This document shows positions 6,744 through 14,132 of a stretch of 17,965 nucleotides of DNA, piece by piece. The position numbers and the translations under genes are program-made. The notes beneath the pieces are model-generated. The model ran no database searches. It was not told the DNA's origin and saw only the letters and a list, made by a program, of their open reading frames with translations. Source of the stretch: JAHFJA01 sp964357385 (GTDB taxonomy: Bacteria > Patescibacteriota > Patescibacteriia > JACQRZ01); NCBI GenBank assembly GCA_964357385.1, contig CAYHKW010000019.1:1-17965 (forward strand). The letters run 5' to 3'. Each line of letters opens with the position of its first letter. Positions within the stretch are counted from its first letter, which is position 1.

Positions 6744-8885
6744 ATGCGTATTGCACGTTTGTTTCGCCCCCGGGCACGAGGGAAACTTCGCTGGGGTATT
6801 ACTCTTCTCGTTATTTTAGGACTTGTAGCCACTCTCTATGATGGTCTCCAGTTCTATGATACGAATCGCGATAACTGGAATAAAGGATTACAAGAACGAG
6901 GGGTAGCAGCATTTTTGCCATCAATTGGATGGCCAAGCTGGCCGCCTCGCGATTTTGCGTTAGGTCTTGACCTGCAAGGAGGCACGCACTTGGTCTACGA
7001 GGCAGACATGAAAGATGTCGCCAATGCAGATAAAGATTCAGCTCTCGAGGGTGTTCGTGATGTTATTGAACGACGTGTCAATATCTTTGGCGTATCTGAA
7101 CCTGTTGTACAAACCTCAAAAACAGGGGGAGCATATCGGGTCATTGTTGAGCTTGCTGGTGTGTCTGATCCTACTAAAACCATTGAGCAGATTGGCGAGC
7201 GCACTCTTCTTGAGTTTAAAGAGCAAAATCCTGCAGCATTGAGTGCAGATCGCTCTATGGAATTAAATCCAGACCAGAAGAAGCAAATGGAGCAATTTAA
7301 TACCGCGGCAAAAGCTCGTGCTCAAGAGGCACTGGTCGCATTGCGATTGCCAGGAGCTGATTTTAATGCGCTTGTTGCAAAATACTCTCAAGATGAGGCA
7401 ACAAAAAATAAAGGGGGGGATATTGGATGGGTTACCAAAGGAAGCCCTGATGCAGGGCTCATTCCAACCGTTCAGTCTCTAAAGCCAGGGGACATCGCAC
7501 CCTCATTATATGAAGATCAATCAAGTTTTCAGGTGGTGAAATTTCTTGAAAAGCGTGATACGTCAGAAAAAGAAATCAGCGCTCGTCATGTGTTGATTTG
7601 TTATAAGGGTTTGCCTTCCTGTAATCATGAGCGAACAAAAGATGAAGCAAAAATATTGTCAGAAACATTGAAGAAAGCAATTACTCTTGAAAATTTTGCT
7701 GAGATCGCTACAAAAAATTCTGATGATACTGGTTCTGCCGCTCAAGGAGGCGATTTGGGATATTTTTCAAAAGGCATGATGGTTCCTGCGTTTGAGACCG
7801 CAGCCTTTGCATTGCAAAAAGGCCAGATATCAGATGTTGTTGAAAGTGATTTTGGTTTTCATATTATTCTTAAGACCGATGAGCGTTCGCTTCAGGAATA
7901 TCATATCGCTCGCGCGCTTATTCTCAAAAAGACTCCTGCTGACATTTTGCCGCCTCCAGAATTTTGGAACTCTACGGGCCTTACAGGAAAACACTTGAAG
8001 AAAGCATATGTTACCACTGCTCAGCAGACAGGCCAGATTCAAGTCGGTTTGGATTTCAATGATGAAGGTACAAAACTCTTCCAGGAGATTACTCGTAAGA
8101 ATATAGGAAAACCACTCGGTATATTCCTCGATGGCAACTCGATCATTGATACTAATGACGACGATGTGATTGACGAGCGTGATACCTATGCTCCTAATGT
8201 GAATGATGAAATTATTGGAGGCAGCGCGGTGATTTCGGGTAATATGACCCATCAGGAAGCAAAAATTCTTGCTCAGCGCCTTAACGCTGGTGCATTGCCT
8301 GTGCCGGTTGATCTAGTGAGTCAGAGTACTGTCGGAGCAAGTCTAGGAGCTGATTCTTTGCACAAGAGTATTTTTGCTGGATTTGTTGGTTTGATTTTGG
8401 TGGCCATCTTTATGATCTTGTACTACCGCGTTCCCGGTATATTGGCAGTGATCGCATTGTGTCTCTATAGTGTACTGATTCTTGCTATCTTCAAACTGTT
8501 CGGGGTTACCCTTACCCTTGCCGGCATTGCAGGGTTTATCCTCTCAATCGGTATTGCGGTAGATGCTAACATTCTGATTTTTGAACGTATGCGTGAAGAA
8601 TTGCGTGCAGGAAAGTCTTTGGATGCAGCAATCCGTGATGGATTTACTCGTGCATGGACGTCCATTCGTGATAGTAACGTTTCTTCCTTGATTACTGCAT
8701 TTGTCTTGTATTCGTTTTCAACCAGCCTTATCAAGGGGTTTGCATTGACCTTATCGGTTGGTATCATTGTCAGTATGTTCTCTGCGATTATTGTAACGCG
8801 TCAATTGTTACGATTAGTCTCCGGTTGGCGTATCAGTAAAAATGTTTGGCTCTTTGGTGGTCCTCGTAAGACAACTTCTTCCTAA
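6744..8885 (+). CDS. secD: Protein translocase subunit SecD with inserted parvulin-type isomerase modules
   Basis: SecD works with SecF at SecYEG, using the proton-motive force to help pull proteins across the membrane. This copy has 713 residues. TM1 lies at 16-34, the G-L-D-L-Q-G-G motif at 74-80, and five C-terminal helices run from about 542 to 690, including G-I-A-V-D-A-N-I-L-I-F-E-R at 603-615. The extra length lies inside the outside-facing P1 domain, between L-L-E-F-K-E at 155-160 and the T-G-L-T-G-K region at 411-416. It contains a degenerate parvulin-like module (about 186-272) and a complete-looking parvulin domain (277-380) with H282, G-G-D-L-G-Y at 335-340 and F-G-F-H at 370-373. 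C286 and C293 in the second module could form a disulfide. A 12-residue acidic EF-hand-like loop is inserted at 469-480. secF follows 13 nt after the stop. No clear SD is seen. Confidence 0.95.
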   Translation: MRIARLFRPRARGKLRWGITLLVILGLVATLYDGLQFYDTNRDNWNKGLQERGVAAFLPSIGWPSWPPRDFALGLDLQGGTHLVYEADMKDVANADKDSALEGVRDVIERRVNIFGVSEPVVQTSKTGGAYRVIVELAGVSDPTKTIEQIGERTLLEFKEQNPAALSADRSMELNPDQKKQMEQFNTAAKARAQEALVALRLPGADFNALVAKYSQDEATKNKGGDIGWVTKGSPDAGLIPTVQSLKPGDIAPSLYEDQSSFQVVKFLEKRDTSEKEISARHVLICYKGLPSCNHERTKDEAKILSETLKKAITLENFAEIATKNSDDTGSAAQGGDLGYFSKGMMVPAFETAAFALQKGQISDVVESDFGFHIILKTDERSLQEYHIARALILKKTPADILPPPEFWNSTGLTGKHLKKAYVTTAQQTGQIQVGLDFNDEGTKLFQEITRKNIGKPLGIFLDGNSIIDTNDDDVIDERDTYAPNVNDEIIGGSAVISGNMTHQEAKILAQRLNAGALPVPVDLVSQSTVGASLGADSLHKSIFAGFVGLILVAIFMILYYRVPGILAVIALCLYSVLILAIFKLFGVTLTLAGIAGFILSIGIAVDANILIFERMREELRAGKSLDAAIRDGFTRAWTSIRDSNVSSLITAFVLYSFSTSLIKGFALTLSVGIIVSMFSAIIVTRQLLRLVSGWRISKNVWLFGGPRKTTSS

Positions 8886-8898
8886 TCATTTTGAATTT

Positions 8899-9801
8899 AT
8901 GATCCATATCATCAAAACTCGCCGCATTTGGCTCATCCTTTCCTCCGTTCTTTTCGTTGTTGCGGTCGCAGCACTCTGTACATGGGGACTTAAATTTGGT
9001 GTTGATTTTACCGGAGGCAGTATCATGGAGATTTCATATAGTAATACGGCTCCCACCAACGAAACGATTCATGAAAAACTTTCTTCTCTTGAGCTTGGTG
9101 AAATAGAGGCACGACGTTCAGGCGAGCAGAATGTTATTTTGCGCTTCAAAAATGTAGACCAGACGACACATCAAAAAATTCTTGAAGCACTAAAGCCGAC
9201 AGGAGAATTTACTGAAAAGAGCTTTGACTCCATTGGTCCGGTTATTGGTAAGGATTTACGAAATAAGTCTCTATGGGCGATCGTCATTGCACTGGCGCTG
9301 ATCCTTGCATACTTGAGTTTTGTCTTTAGAAAAGTCTCGCATTCAGTAGCTTCATGGAAATACGGTGCTGTCGCGATTGTTGGATTATTGCATGATATCG
9401 TGCTGGTCGCCGGCGTGTTTGCCGTATTGGGTAAGTTTGCTGGTGTTGAAGTTACCGCATCATTTATTGCCGCATTTTTGACGATATTAGGGTTTTCAGT
9501 CCATAACACGATTGTAGTATTTGACCGAAGCCGAGAAAACCTTTTGAAGCGTGGTGGTAATTTTGAAGAGGTTGTTGAATATTCAGTCAATCAGACATTG
9601 GGACGTTCTATCAATACGTCATTAACCGTGTTGTTGGTGATGACAGCGGTATATTTCTTTGGCGGAGAATCAATTCGCAATTTCACGCTCGTACTTATTT
9701 TGGGTGTTCTGTTTGGTACGTACTCATCTATTTTCGTTGCTTCACCGCTATTGGTGGTATGGCATAACATTACAAAAGGAAGACGCGCACACAAGAAGTA
9801 G
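8899..9801 (+). CDS. secF: Protein translocase subunit SecF
   Basis: The 300-residue partner of SecD in Sec-dependent export. TM1 is at 10-29, followed by F-G-V-D-F-T-G-G at 33-40, the counterpart of the SecD GLDLQGG motif. The outside P4 domain spans about 41-120, and helices lie at about 124-144, 155-178, 183-205, 236-254 and 262-288. Helix 4 ends in S-V-H-N-T-I-V-V-F-D-R (200-210), the conserved SecF segment near the proton path. I chose the ATG at 8899, 13 nt after the secD stop. An ATG at 8842 is also in frame but lies inside secD and would add 19 residues unlike a SecF N-terminus. No SD is visible, so coupling to secD translation is likely. Length is close to the usual size for the family. 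Confidence 0.95.
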   Translation: MIHIIKTRRIWLILSSVLFVVAVAALCTWGLKFGVDFTGGSIMEISYSNTAPTNETIHEKLSSLELGEIEARRSGEQNVILRFKNVDQTTHQKILEALKPTGEFTEKSFDSIGPVIGKDLRNKSLWAIVIALALILAYLSFVFRKVSHSVASWKYGAVAIVGLLHDIVLVAGVFAVLGKFAGVEVTASFIAAFLTILGFSVHNTIVVFDRSRENLLKRGGNFEEVVEYSVNQTLGRSINTSLTVLLVMTAVYFFGGESIRNFTLVLILGVLFGTYSSIFVASPLLVVWHNITKGRRAHKK

Positions 9802-9812
9802 TCAGATTCAAA

Positions 9813-9841
9813 TTGATTTTTTGTTGAATTTGTGCAATACT
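9813..9841 (+). promoter_or_regulatory. Possible extended -10 promoter of the DUF8128-like gene
   Basis: TTGATT (9813-9818), 17 nt, then AATACT (9836-9841) with an extended -10 TG at 9833-9834. The predicted start near 9848 falls on the ATG at 9849, which implies a leaderless mRNA. Both hexamers are imperfect (4 of 6 each). Confidence 0.4.
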
Positions 9842-9848
9842 GTCTTGC

Positions 9849-11273
9849 ATGGAGTTTACTATAGACCCAGAACAAATTACTAACGTTCTCGCTATCTTTT
9901 CCAACCCCTTTTACGCCGTTTGGTATTTTTTCATACACGGCGGATTTTTAATTGTTGTATATCTTATTTTACGTGCGTTATGGACTATGTGGGTTGGGGA
10001 AGTACAAGGTGCCTATAAAGCAAGTGTTCCGAAAGTGTTACTAGCAATTCGGGTGCCTCGCATGACAGAACAAACACCGAAGGCGGTTGAAAATATTTTT
10101 GCTCACTTGACTGGCACAGCATCAGGACCTGGAAATTGGAAAGAGGCATATTGGGAAGGTAAAGTTCCTGACACCTTTTCAGTAGAAATTGTGAGCCGTG
10201 GGGGTTTTATCCAATATTTTATCCATGCGCCGGTGTCTTTTCGTGATGTTATTGAGGCATCACTGTATGCACAATATCCGGATGCAGAAGTGGTAGAGGT
10301 TGCTGATTATGCCACGATTGCTCCCCAAACATATCCTGATGAAAATATTGACACGTGGGGTACTGAAGTAAGCCTTGCAAAAGCATTTCCCTATCCTCTT
10401 AAAACCTATACGGCATTTGAACACTCTTTGGATGCCACATTCAAAGATCCGCTTAATTCCTTGTTTGAGTTTTTGGGAACGGTCAAAAATGGGGAAGAGG
10501 TGTGGATTCAAATTATATTGCAGGCAACCGATGACAGTTGGGTAGATACGAGCGCCAGCGTTGTTCGCAAACTGACGGGAGTTAAAGAACCCGCTAAGAA
10601 AAAAGGACGCATCGAGAAGGTGGCTGAGAGAGGTGTTAATATTACCAATGCGTTTTTGGATCAATTGGTACCAGGGGGTGCGCCTGCAGCACCCAAAAAG
10701 CCTGAAAAGGCAGAAGGATCAAATATTGGGAATTTGTCCCCGGGTGAAAAGGCGGTACTGGAACAGATACAGCTCAAAGCAGCAAAGCCGGGATATTGGG
10801 CAAAAATGCGCATTGCCTATATAGCGCCAAAGGCGGTATTCAGTAAAGGACGGGTTGCAACAGGAGTACTAGGCGCATTCCGTCAGTTCGGCTCCCCTCA
10901 ATTGAATGGTTTCAAGCCCTACAAATATCCAAAGCGCTTTTCTGATAATTTCATGAAAAAAAGTGCGGCGATTCGTACGCAAAATAAAGTTTTCAAAGCA
11001 TACGTCAATCGTTCGATGTCAGGAGGCAAACCCTATATCCTCAATGTTGAAGAACTTGCTACCTTGTGGCATTTTCCTATGATGGATATGAAAGTACCGT
11101 TAATCCAGCGCTCGGAAGTAAAGACTGCTGAGCCGCCATTTTTCCTTCCTATGCGATCGGAAGAAGAAGATCGTCAACGCCGTTTGTCTGCATTGCCAAA
11201 ACAGTCACTGCCATCAGGTAAACCAAAAGCATTTTCAGAAGAGGAAGTGCCTTCTAATCTTCCGTTTGCATAA
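9849..11273 (+). CDS. DUF8128-like membrane protein, probable partner of the adjacent ATPase
   Basis: A 474-residue protein with one N-terminal transmembrane helix (about 22-46) and a long cytoplasmic part. The region 60-230 (I-R-V-P-R-M, then an alternating hydrophobic pattern) and the C-terminal N-V-E-E-L-A-T-L-W-H-F-P (399-410) resemble the family I recall as DUF8128, common in Patescibacteria. An EELAxLWHFP-like motif also occurs in the N-terminal half of single-chain conjugation-type ATPases. A Pro/Ala/Lys-rich linker (275-290) splits the soluble part into two domains. Its stop is 3 nt before the ATG of the TraG/HerA-like ATPase gene, so the two are almost certainly co-translated and likely form a membrane platform plus motor. 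No enzymatic motif is visible. The family name is from memory, and the function of the pair is inferred. Confidence 0.7.
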   Translation: MEFTIDPEQITNVLAIFSNPFYAVWYFFIHGGFLIVVYLILRALWTMWVGEVQGAYKASVPKVLLAIRVPRMTEQTPKAVENIFAHLTGTASGPGNWKEAYWEGKVPDTFSVEIVSRGGFIQYFIHAPVSFRDVIEASLYAQYPDAEVVEVADYATIAPQTYPDENIDTWGTEVSLAKAFPYPLKTYTAFEHSLDATFKDPLNSLFEFLGTVKNGEEVWIQIILQATDDSWVDTSASVVRKLTGVKEPAKKKGRIEKVAERGVNITNAFLDQLVPGGAPAAPKKPEKAEGSNIGNLSPGEKAVLEQIQLKAAKPGYWAKMRIAYIAPKAVFSKGRVATGVLGAFRQFGSPQLNGFKPYKYPKRFSDNFMKKSAAIRTQNKVFKAYVNRSMSGGKPYILNVEELATLWHFPMMDMKVPLIQRSEVKTAEPPFFLPMRSEEEDRQRRLSALPKQSLPSGKPKAFSEEEVPSNLPFA

Positions 11274-11276
11274 TCT

Positions 11277-12953
11277 ATGTACGATCAAGATCCCAACATC
11301 ACCGTATTTGCCGAAACAAACTACCGTAACAAACGACGGCGTTTTGGTATTAAACGGGATGACCGCCGCCGCCACATGTATTTGATTGGAAAGACAGGTA
11401 TGGGAAAGTCGAACACTCTGGAAACCATGATTTTGGATGACATTTTTGAGGGGCAAGGATTGGCATTTGTTGATCCGCACGGTGAAACAGCGGAAAAGAT
11501 TCTTGATTTTATTCCTCCGAGCCGCGTCAATGATGTGGTGTACTTTAATCCGGCTGATTTTGATTATCCGGTTGCGTTTAATATTCTTGAGACAGTAAAC
11601 GAAACACAAAAACATTTAGTGGCTTCTGCGTTGATGGGAGTATTCAAAAAAATCTGGCCCGATGTGTGGAGTGCTCGTATGGAATATATCCTTAACAATA
11701 CGCTTTTGGCATTGCTGGATTATAAAGGCAGTACAATGTTGGCAGTAAACCGAATGCTTTCTGATAAAGAATTTCGAAAAAAAGTAATCGGGCATATTCA
11801 AGATCCGGTGGTGAAATCATTCTGGGTCGATGAATTTGGTAAATATAGTGAAAAGTTTGCCCAAGAGGCAATTGCCCCGATTCAAAACAAGGTAGGACAG
11901 TTTTTATCAGCTGCAGTGATCCGTAACATTATCGGTCAGGTAAAATCAACGGTAAACATTCGTGAGATCATGGATTCGGGGAAGATTTTTATAGTAAACC
12001 TCTCTAAGGGACGCATTGGTGAAGATAATAGTCGTTTGCTGGGCGGTATGCTTATTACCAAAATTCAAATGGCGGCTATGGAACGCGCTGATATTCCTGA
12101 GCACCAGCGAAGGGATTTTTATCTCTATGTCGATGAGTTTCAAAACTTTGCGACAGAGAGCTTTGCTAGTATTTTGTCAGAGGCACGTAAATATCGTCTT
12201 AATCTTATCATGGCACACCAATATATCGAGCAGTTGGATGAAACAGTGCGGGCCGGTGTATTTGGAAACGTGGGAACCCTCATATCCTTTCGCGTGGGTG
12301 CGGGTGATGCTGAATTTTTAGCAAAAGAATTTGCACCCCGTTTCACTGAAGAGGATTTTGTGAATATTGCAAAATTTAATTTCTTTATAAAACTCATGAT
12401 TGACGGGGTGGCTTCGGAACCATTTTCTGCAGTAGGGCTTCCGCCATGGAGTGATGATTATCGAAGTCATAGTATGGAAAAAGTAGTGAGTGTTAGTCGT
12501 GAACGGTACGCGACCCACAAATCAATTGTGGAAGAAAAGATTATTCGCTGGTCAGAAACACTAAACGAAGCATTGGGCGCTGGTGAGCCGGAGAAGAAGT
12601 CTAAAAAGTTTGAAGAACCAACGGGCCCTACTCCTGAACGTCCTTATCAGGGGATCTGTAGTCGTTGTGGCAAAACAGTGTATTTAAATTTTGAACCTGA
12701 TGGCAAACGTCCTGTTTATTGCCGTGATTGTTTTGCAATAGTACGCGATGAAAAAGAAAAAGGCATAAAGCCCACAACGCCACTGGTATCGGCTGCTGCT
12801 ATTCCGCAAGGACCGGTGCCTACAACAACCACTGCAGTGCCCCCGCAACCGTCTCCTGCCCAACCAACATCCTCAGAGGCACCAGCGGCAAGTCCGACAG
12901 TTTCTCTTTCCCAACTTTCAGCACAGCGCCCAACCCGATTTAATAAACCGTAA
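11277..12953 (+). CDS. TraG/TraD/HerA-type ATPase with C-terminal zinc motif
   Basis: A 558-residue hexameric-type motor ATPase of the FtsK-HerA superfamily, related to type IV secretion coupling proteins. The Walker A motif G-K-T-G-M-G-K-S is at 38-45, F-V-D-P-H-G-E at 64-70, Walker B F-Y-L-Y-V-D-E-F at 281-288, and I-M-A-H-Q (311-315) is the sensor-like motif. It has no transmembrane helix, so it probably docks on the membrane protein encoded 3 nt upstream. After a linker, residues 461-485 hold a C-x2-C...C-x2-C zinc-ribbon-like motif (C461, C464, C482, C485), then a Pro/Thr/Ala-rich disordered tail to the end. It may move DNA (conjugation, uptake, segregation) or protein. No relaxase or VirB-type gene lies in the window, so the substrate is unknown. 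Translation is probably coupled; no SD is seen. Confidence 0.87.
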   Translation: MYDQDPNITVFAETNYRNKRRRFGIKRDDRRRHMYLIGKTGMGKSNTLETMILDDIFEGQGLAFVDPHGETAEKILDFIPPSRVNDVVYFNPADFDYPVAFNILETVNETQKHLVASALMGVFKKIWPDVWSARMEYILNNTLLALLDYKGSTMLAVNRMLSDKEFRKKVIGHIQDPVVKSFWVDEFGKYSEKFAQEAIAPIQNKVGQFLSAAVIRNIIGQVKSTVNIREIMDSGKIFIVNLSKGRIGEDNSRLLGGMLITKIQMAAMERADIPEHQRRDFYLYVDEFQNFATESFASILSEARKYRLNLIMAHQYIEQLDETVRAGVFGNVGTLISFRVGAGDAEFLAKEFAPRFTEEDFVNIAKFNFFIKLMIDGVASEPFSAVGLPPWSDDYRSHSMEKVVSVSRERYATHKSIVEEKIIRWSETLNEALGAGEPEKKSKKFEEPTGPTPERPYQGICSRCGKTVYLNFEPDGKRPVYCRDCFAIVRDEKEKGIKPTTPLVSAAAIPQGPVPTTTTAVPPQPSPAQPTSSEAPAASPTVSLSQLSAQRPTRFNKP

Positions 12954-12956
12954 TAC

Positions 12957-14114
12957 ATGCAAAAGCTTATTTATCTTGATCATGCGGCGGCAACTCCTCT
13001 GCATCCCGACGTAAAAAAGGCGATGCAGCCTTTTTTTCATGATCGATATGCAAACCCTTCGGCGCTCCATACTCCTGGTCAACAGGCACGCGTCGCTATT
13101 GAAACAGCACGGCATGATGTTGCCCAATGCCTTAATGCTCGGTCGAAAGAAATAATATTTACTGGATCAGGCACTGAGAGTAATAATCTTGCGTTATTTG
13201 GTGTTGTCGGCGCATCGACAATTGTACGTCCTCATATCATCATTTCCAGTGTTGAACACAGTTCGGTTCTCCAGCCTGCACGTGAATTACAACGACGGGG
13301 TGTCTCTGTAACGATTGTCCCTGTCGACCAAGAGGGTTTTGTTGATGTTGCTGCTATAAAAAAAGCGATAACAAAACGAACGGTCTTAGTTTCTATAATC
13401 TATGCAAACAATGAAATTGGGACTATCCAGCCCATTCGCGATATAGCAAAAGTAATTCGTGATGCACGGTCTCGATTGGGTAGCGTATACCCCTATTTTC
13501 ATGTTGATGCATGCCAGGCAAGCGCCTATTGCGATATGGATACCCAAAAACTCCATGTTGATTGTATGACTCTCAATGCCAGTAAGGTATATGGCCCCAA
13601 AGGTATTGGTGTTCTGTATGTACGGACAGGGACGGCGATTCAACCTCTTATGTGGGGGGGAGATCAGGAGATGGGGATACGCCCCGGTACTGAAAATGTT
13701 GCGGGTATTGTGGGTATGGCAACGGCATTGCAATTATCAGTAAAGCGTGCTAAAAAAGAGGCACCTCGATTAGAGAAATTAAGCACCATGCTTATCGCGG
13801 GTATCCGTAAACGTGTCTCCAGCGCATTCGTTAATGGTTCAATGGTGAATCGGCTTCCCAATAACGTTCATGTATCGTTTCCTGGGTACGATGGAGAGGC
13901 CATTGTTCTGTATTTGAATAGCCGAGGAATCGCCGCAGCGACCGGTGCTGCATGCACCGCACAGGTAGGCAAAGAATCCCATGTTCTCAAAGCATGCGGG
14001 TTTGATCGAGAGCGGGTGAAGGGAGGAGTGCGATTTTCATTGGGTCTTGATACGACTGCTCAGAATATCCGTACGGTCATTCAGGAAATCCCTTCCATCC
14101 TTTCAAAACTATAA
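12957..14114 (+). CDS. Cysteine desulfurase (NifS/IscS family, class V aminotransferase fold)
   Basis: A 385-residue PLP enzyme that takes sulfur from cysteine, releasing alanine, and holds it as a persulfide for Fe-S clusters or tRNA thiolation. Visible landmarks are Y-L-D-H-A-A-A-T-P (6-14), T-G-S-G-T-E-S-N-N (69-77), H101 stacking on the cofactor, H-V-D-A-C-Q (182-187) with D184 and Q187, the Schiff-base lysine K210 in N-A-S-K-V-Y-G-P-K-G, R-P-G-T-E-N (242-247), and the catalytic cysteine C333 in G-A-A-C-T followed by S-H-V-L. All key residues are intact and the length is normal. No IscU, SufU or MnmA gene is in the window, so the sulfur acceptor is not visible here. The ATG is 3 nt after the ATPase stop, without an SD, which suggests coupled translation. 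Confidence 0.93.
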   Translation: MQKLIYLDHAAATPLHPDVKKAMQPFFHDRYANPSALHTPGQQARVAIETARHDVAQCLNARSKEIIFTGSGTESNNLALFGVVGASTIVRPHIIISSVEHSSVLQPARELQRRGVSVTIVPVDQEGFVDVAAIKKAITKRTVLVSIIYANNEIGTIQPIRDIAKVIRDARSRLGSVYPYFHVDACQASAYCDMDTQKLHVDCMTLNASKVYGPKGIGVLYVRTGTAIQPLMWGGDQEMGIRPGTENVAGIVGMATALQLSVKRAKKEAPRLEKLSTMLIAGIRKRVSSAFVNGSMVNRLPNNVHVSFPGYDGEAIVLYLNSRGIAAATGAACTAQVGKESHVLKACGFDRERVKGGVRFSLGLDTTAQNIRTVIQEIPSILSKL

Positions 14115-14132
14115 TATCCAATAAAAGGCACT

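Noticed and set aside
8842..8898. SecF start at the ATG at 8842 inside secD
   Set aside because: It would overlap secD out of frame and add residues unlike SecF; 8899 gives the normal length and follows the secD stop.
9849..12953. Complete conjugative or type IV secretion element
   Set aside because: Only a membrane protein and an ATPase are present; there is no relaxase, VirB-type channel gene, attachment site or flanking repeat in the window.
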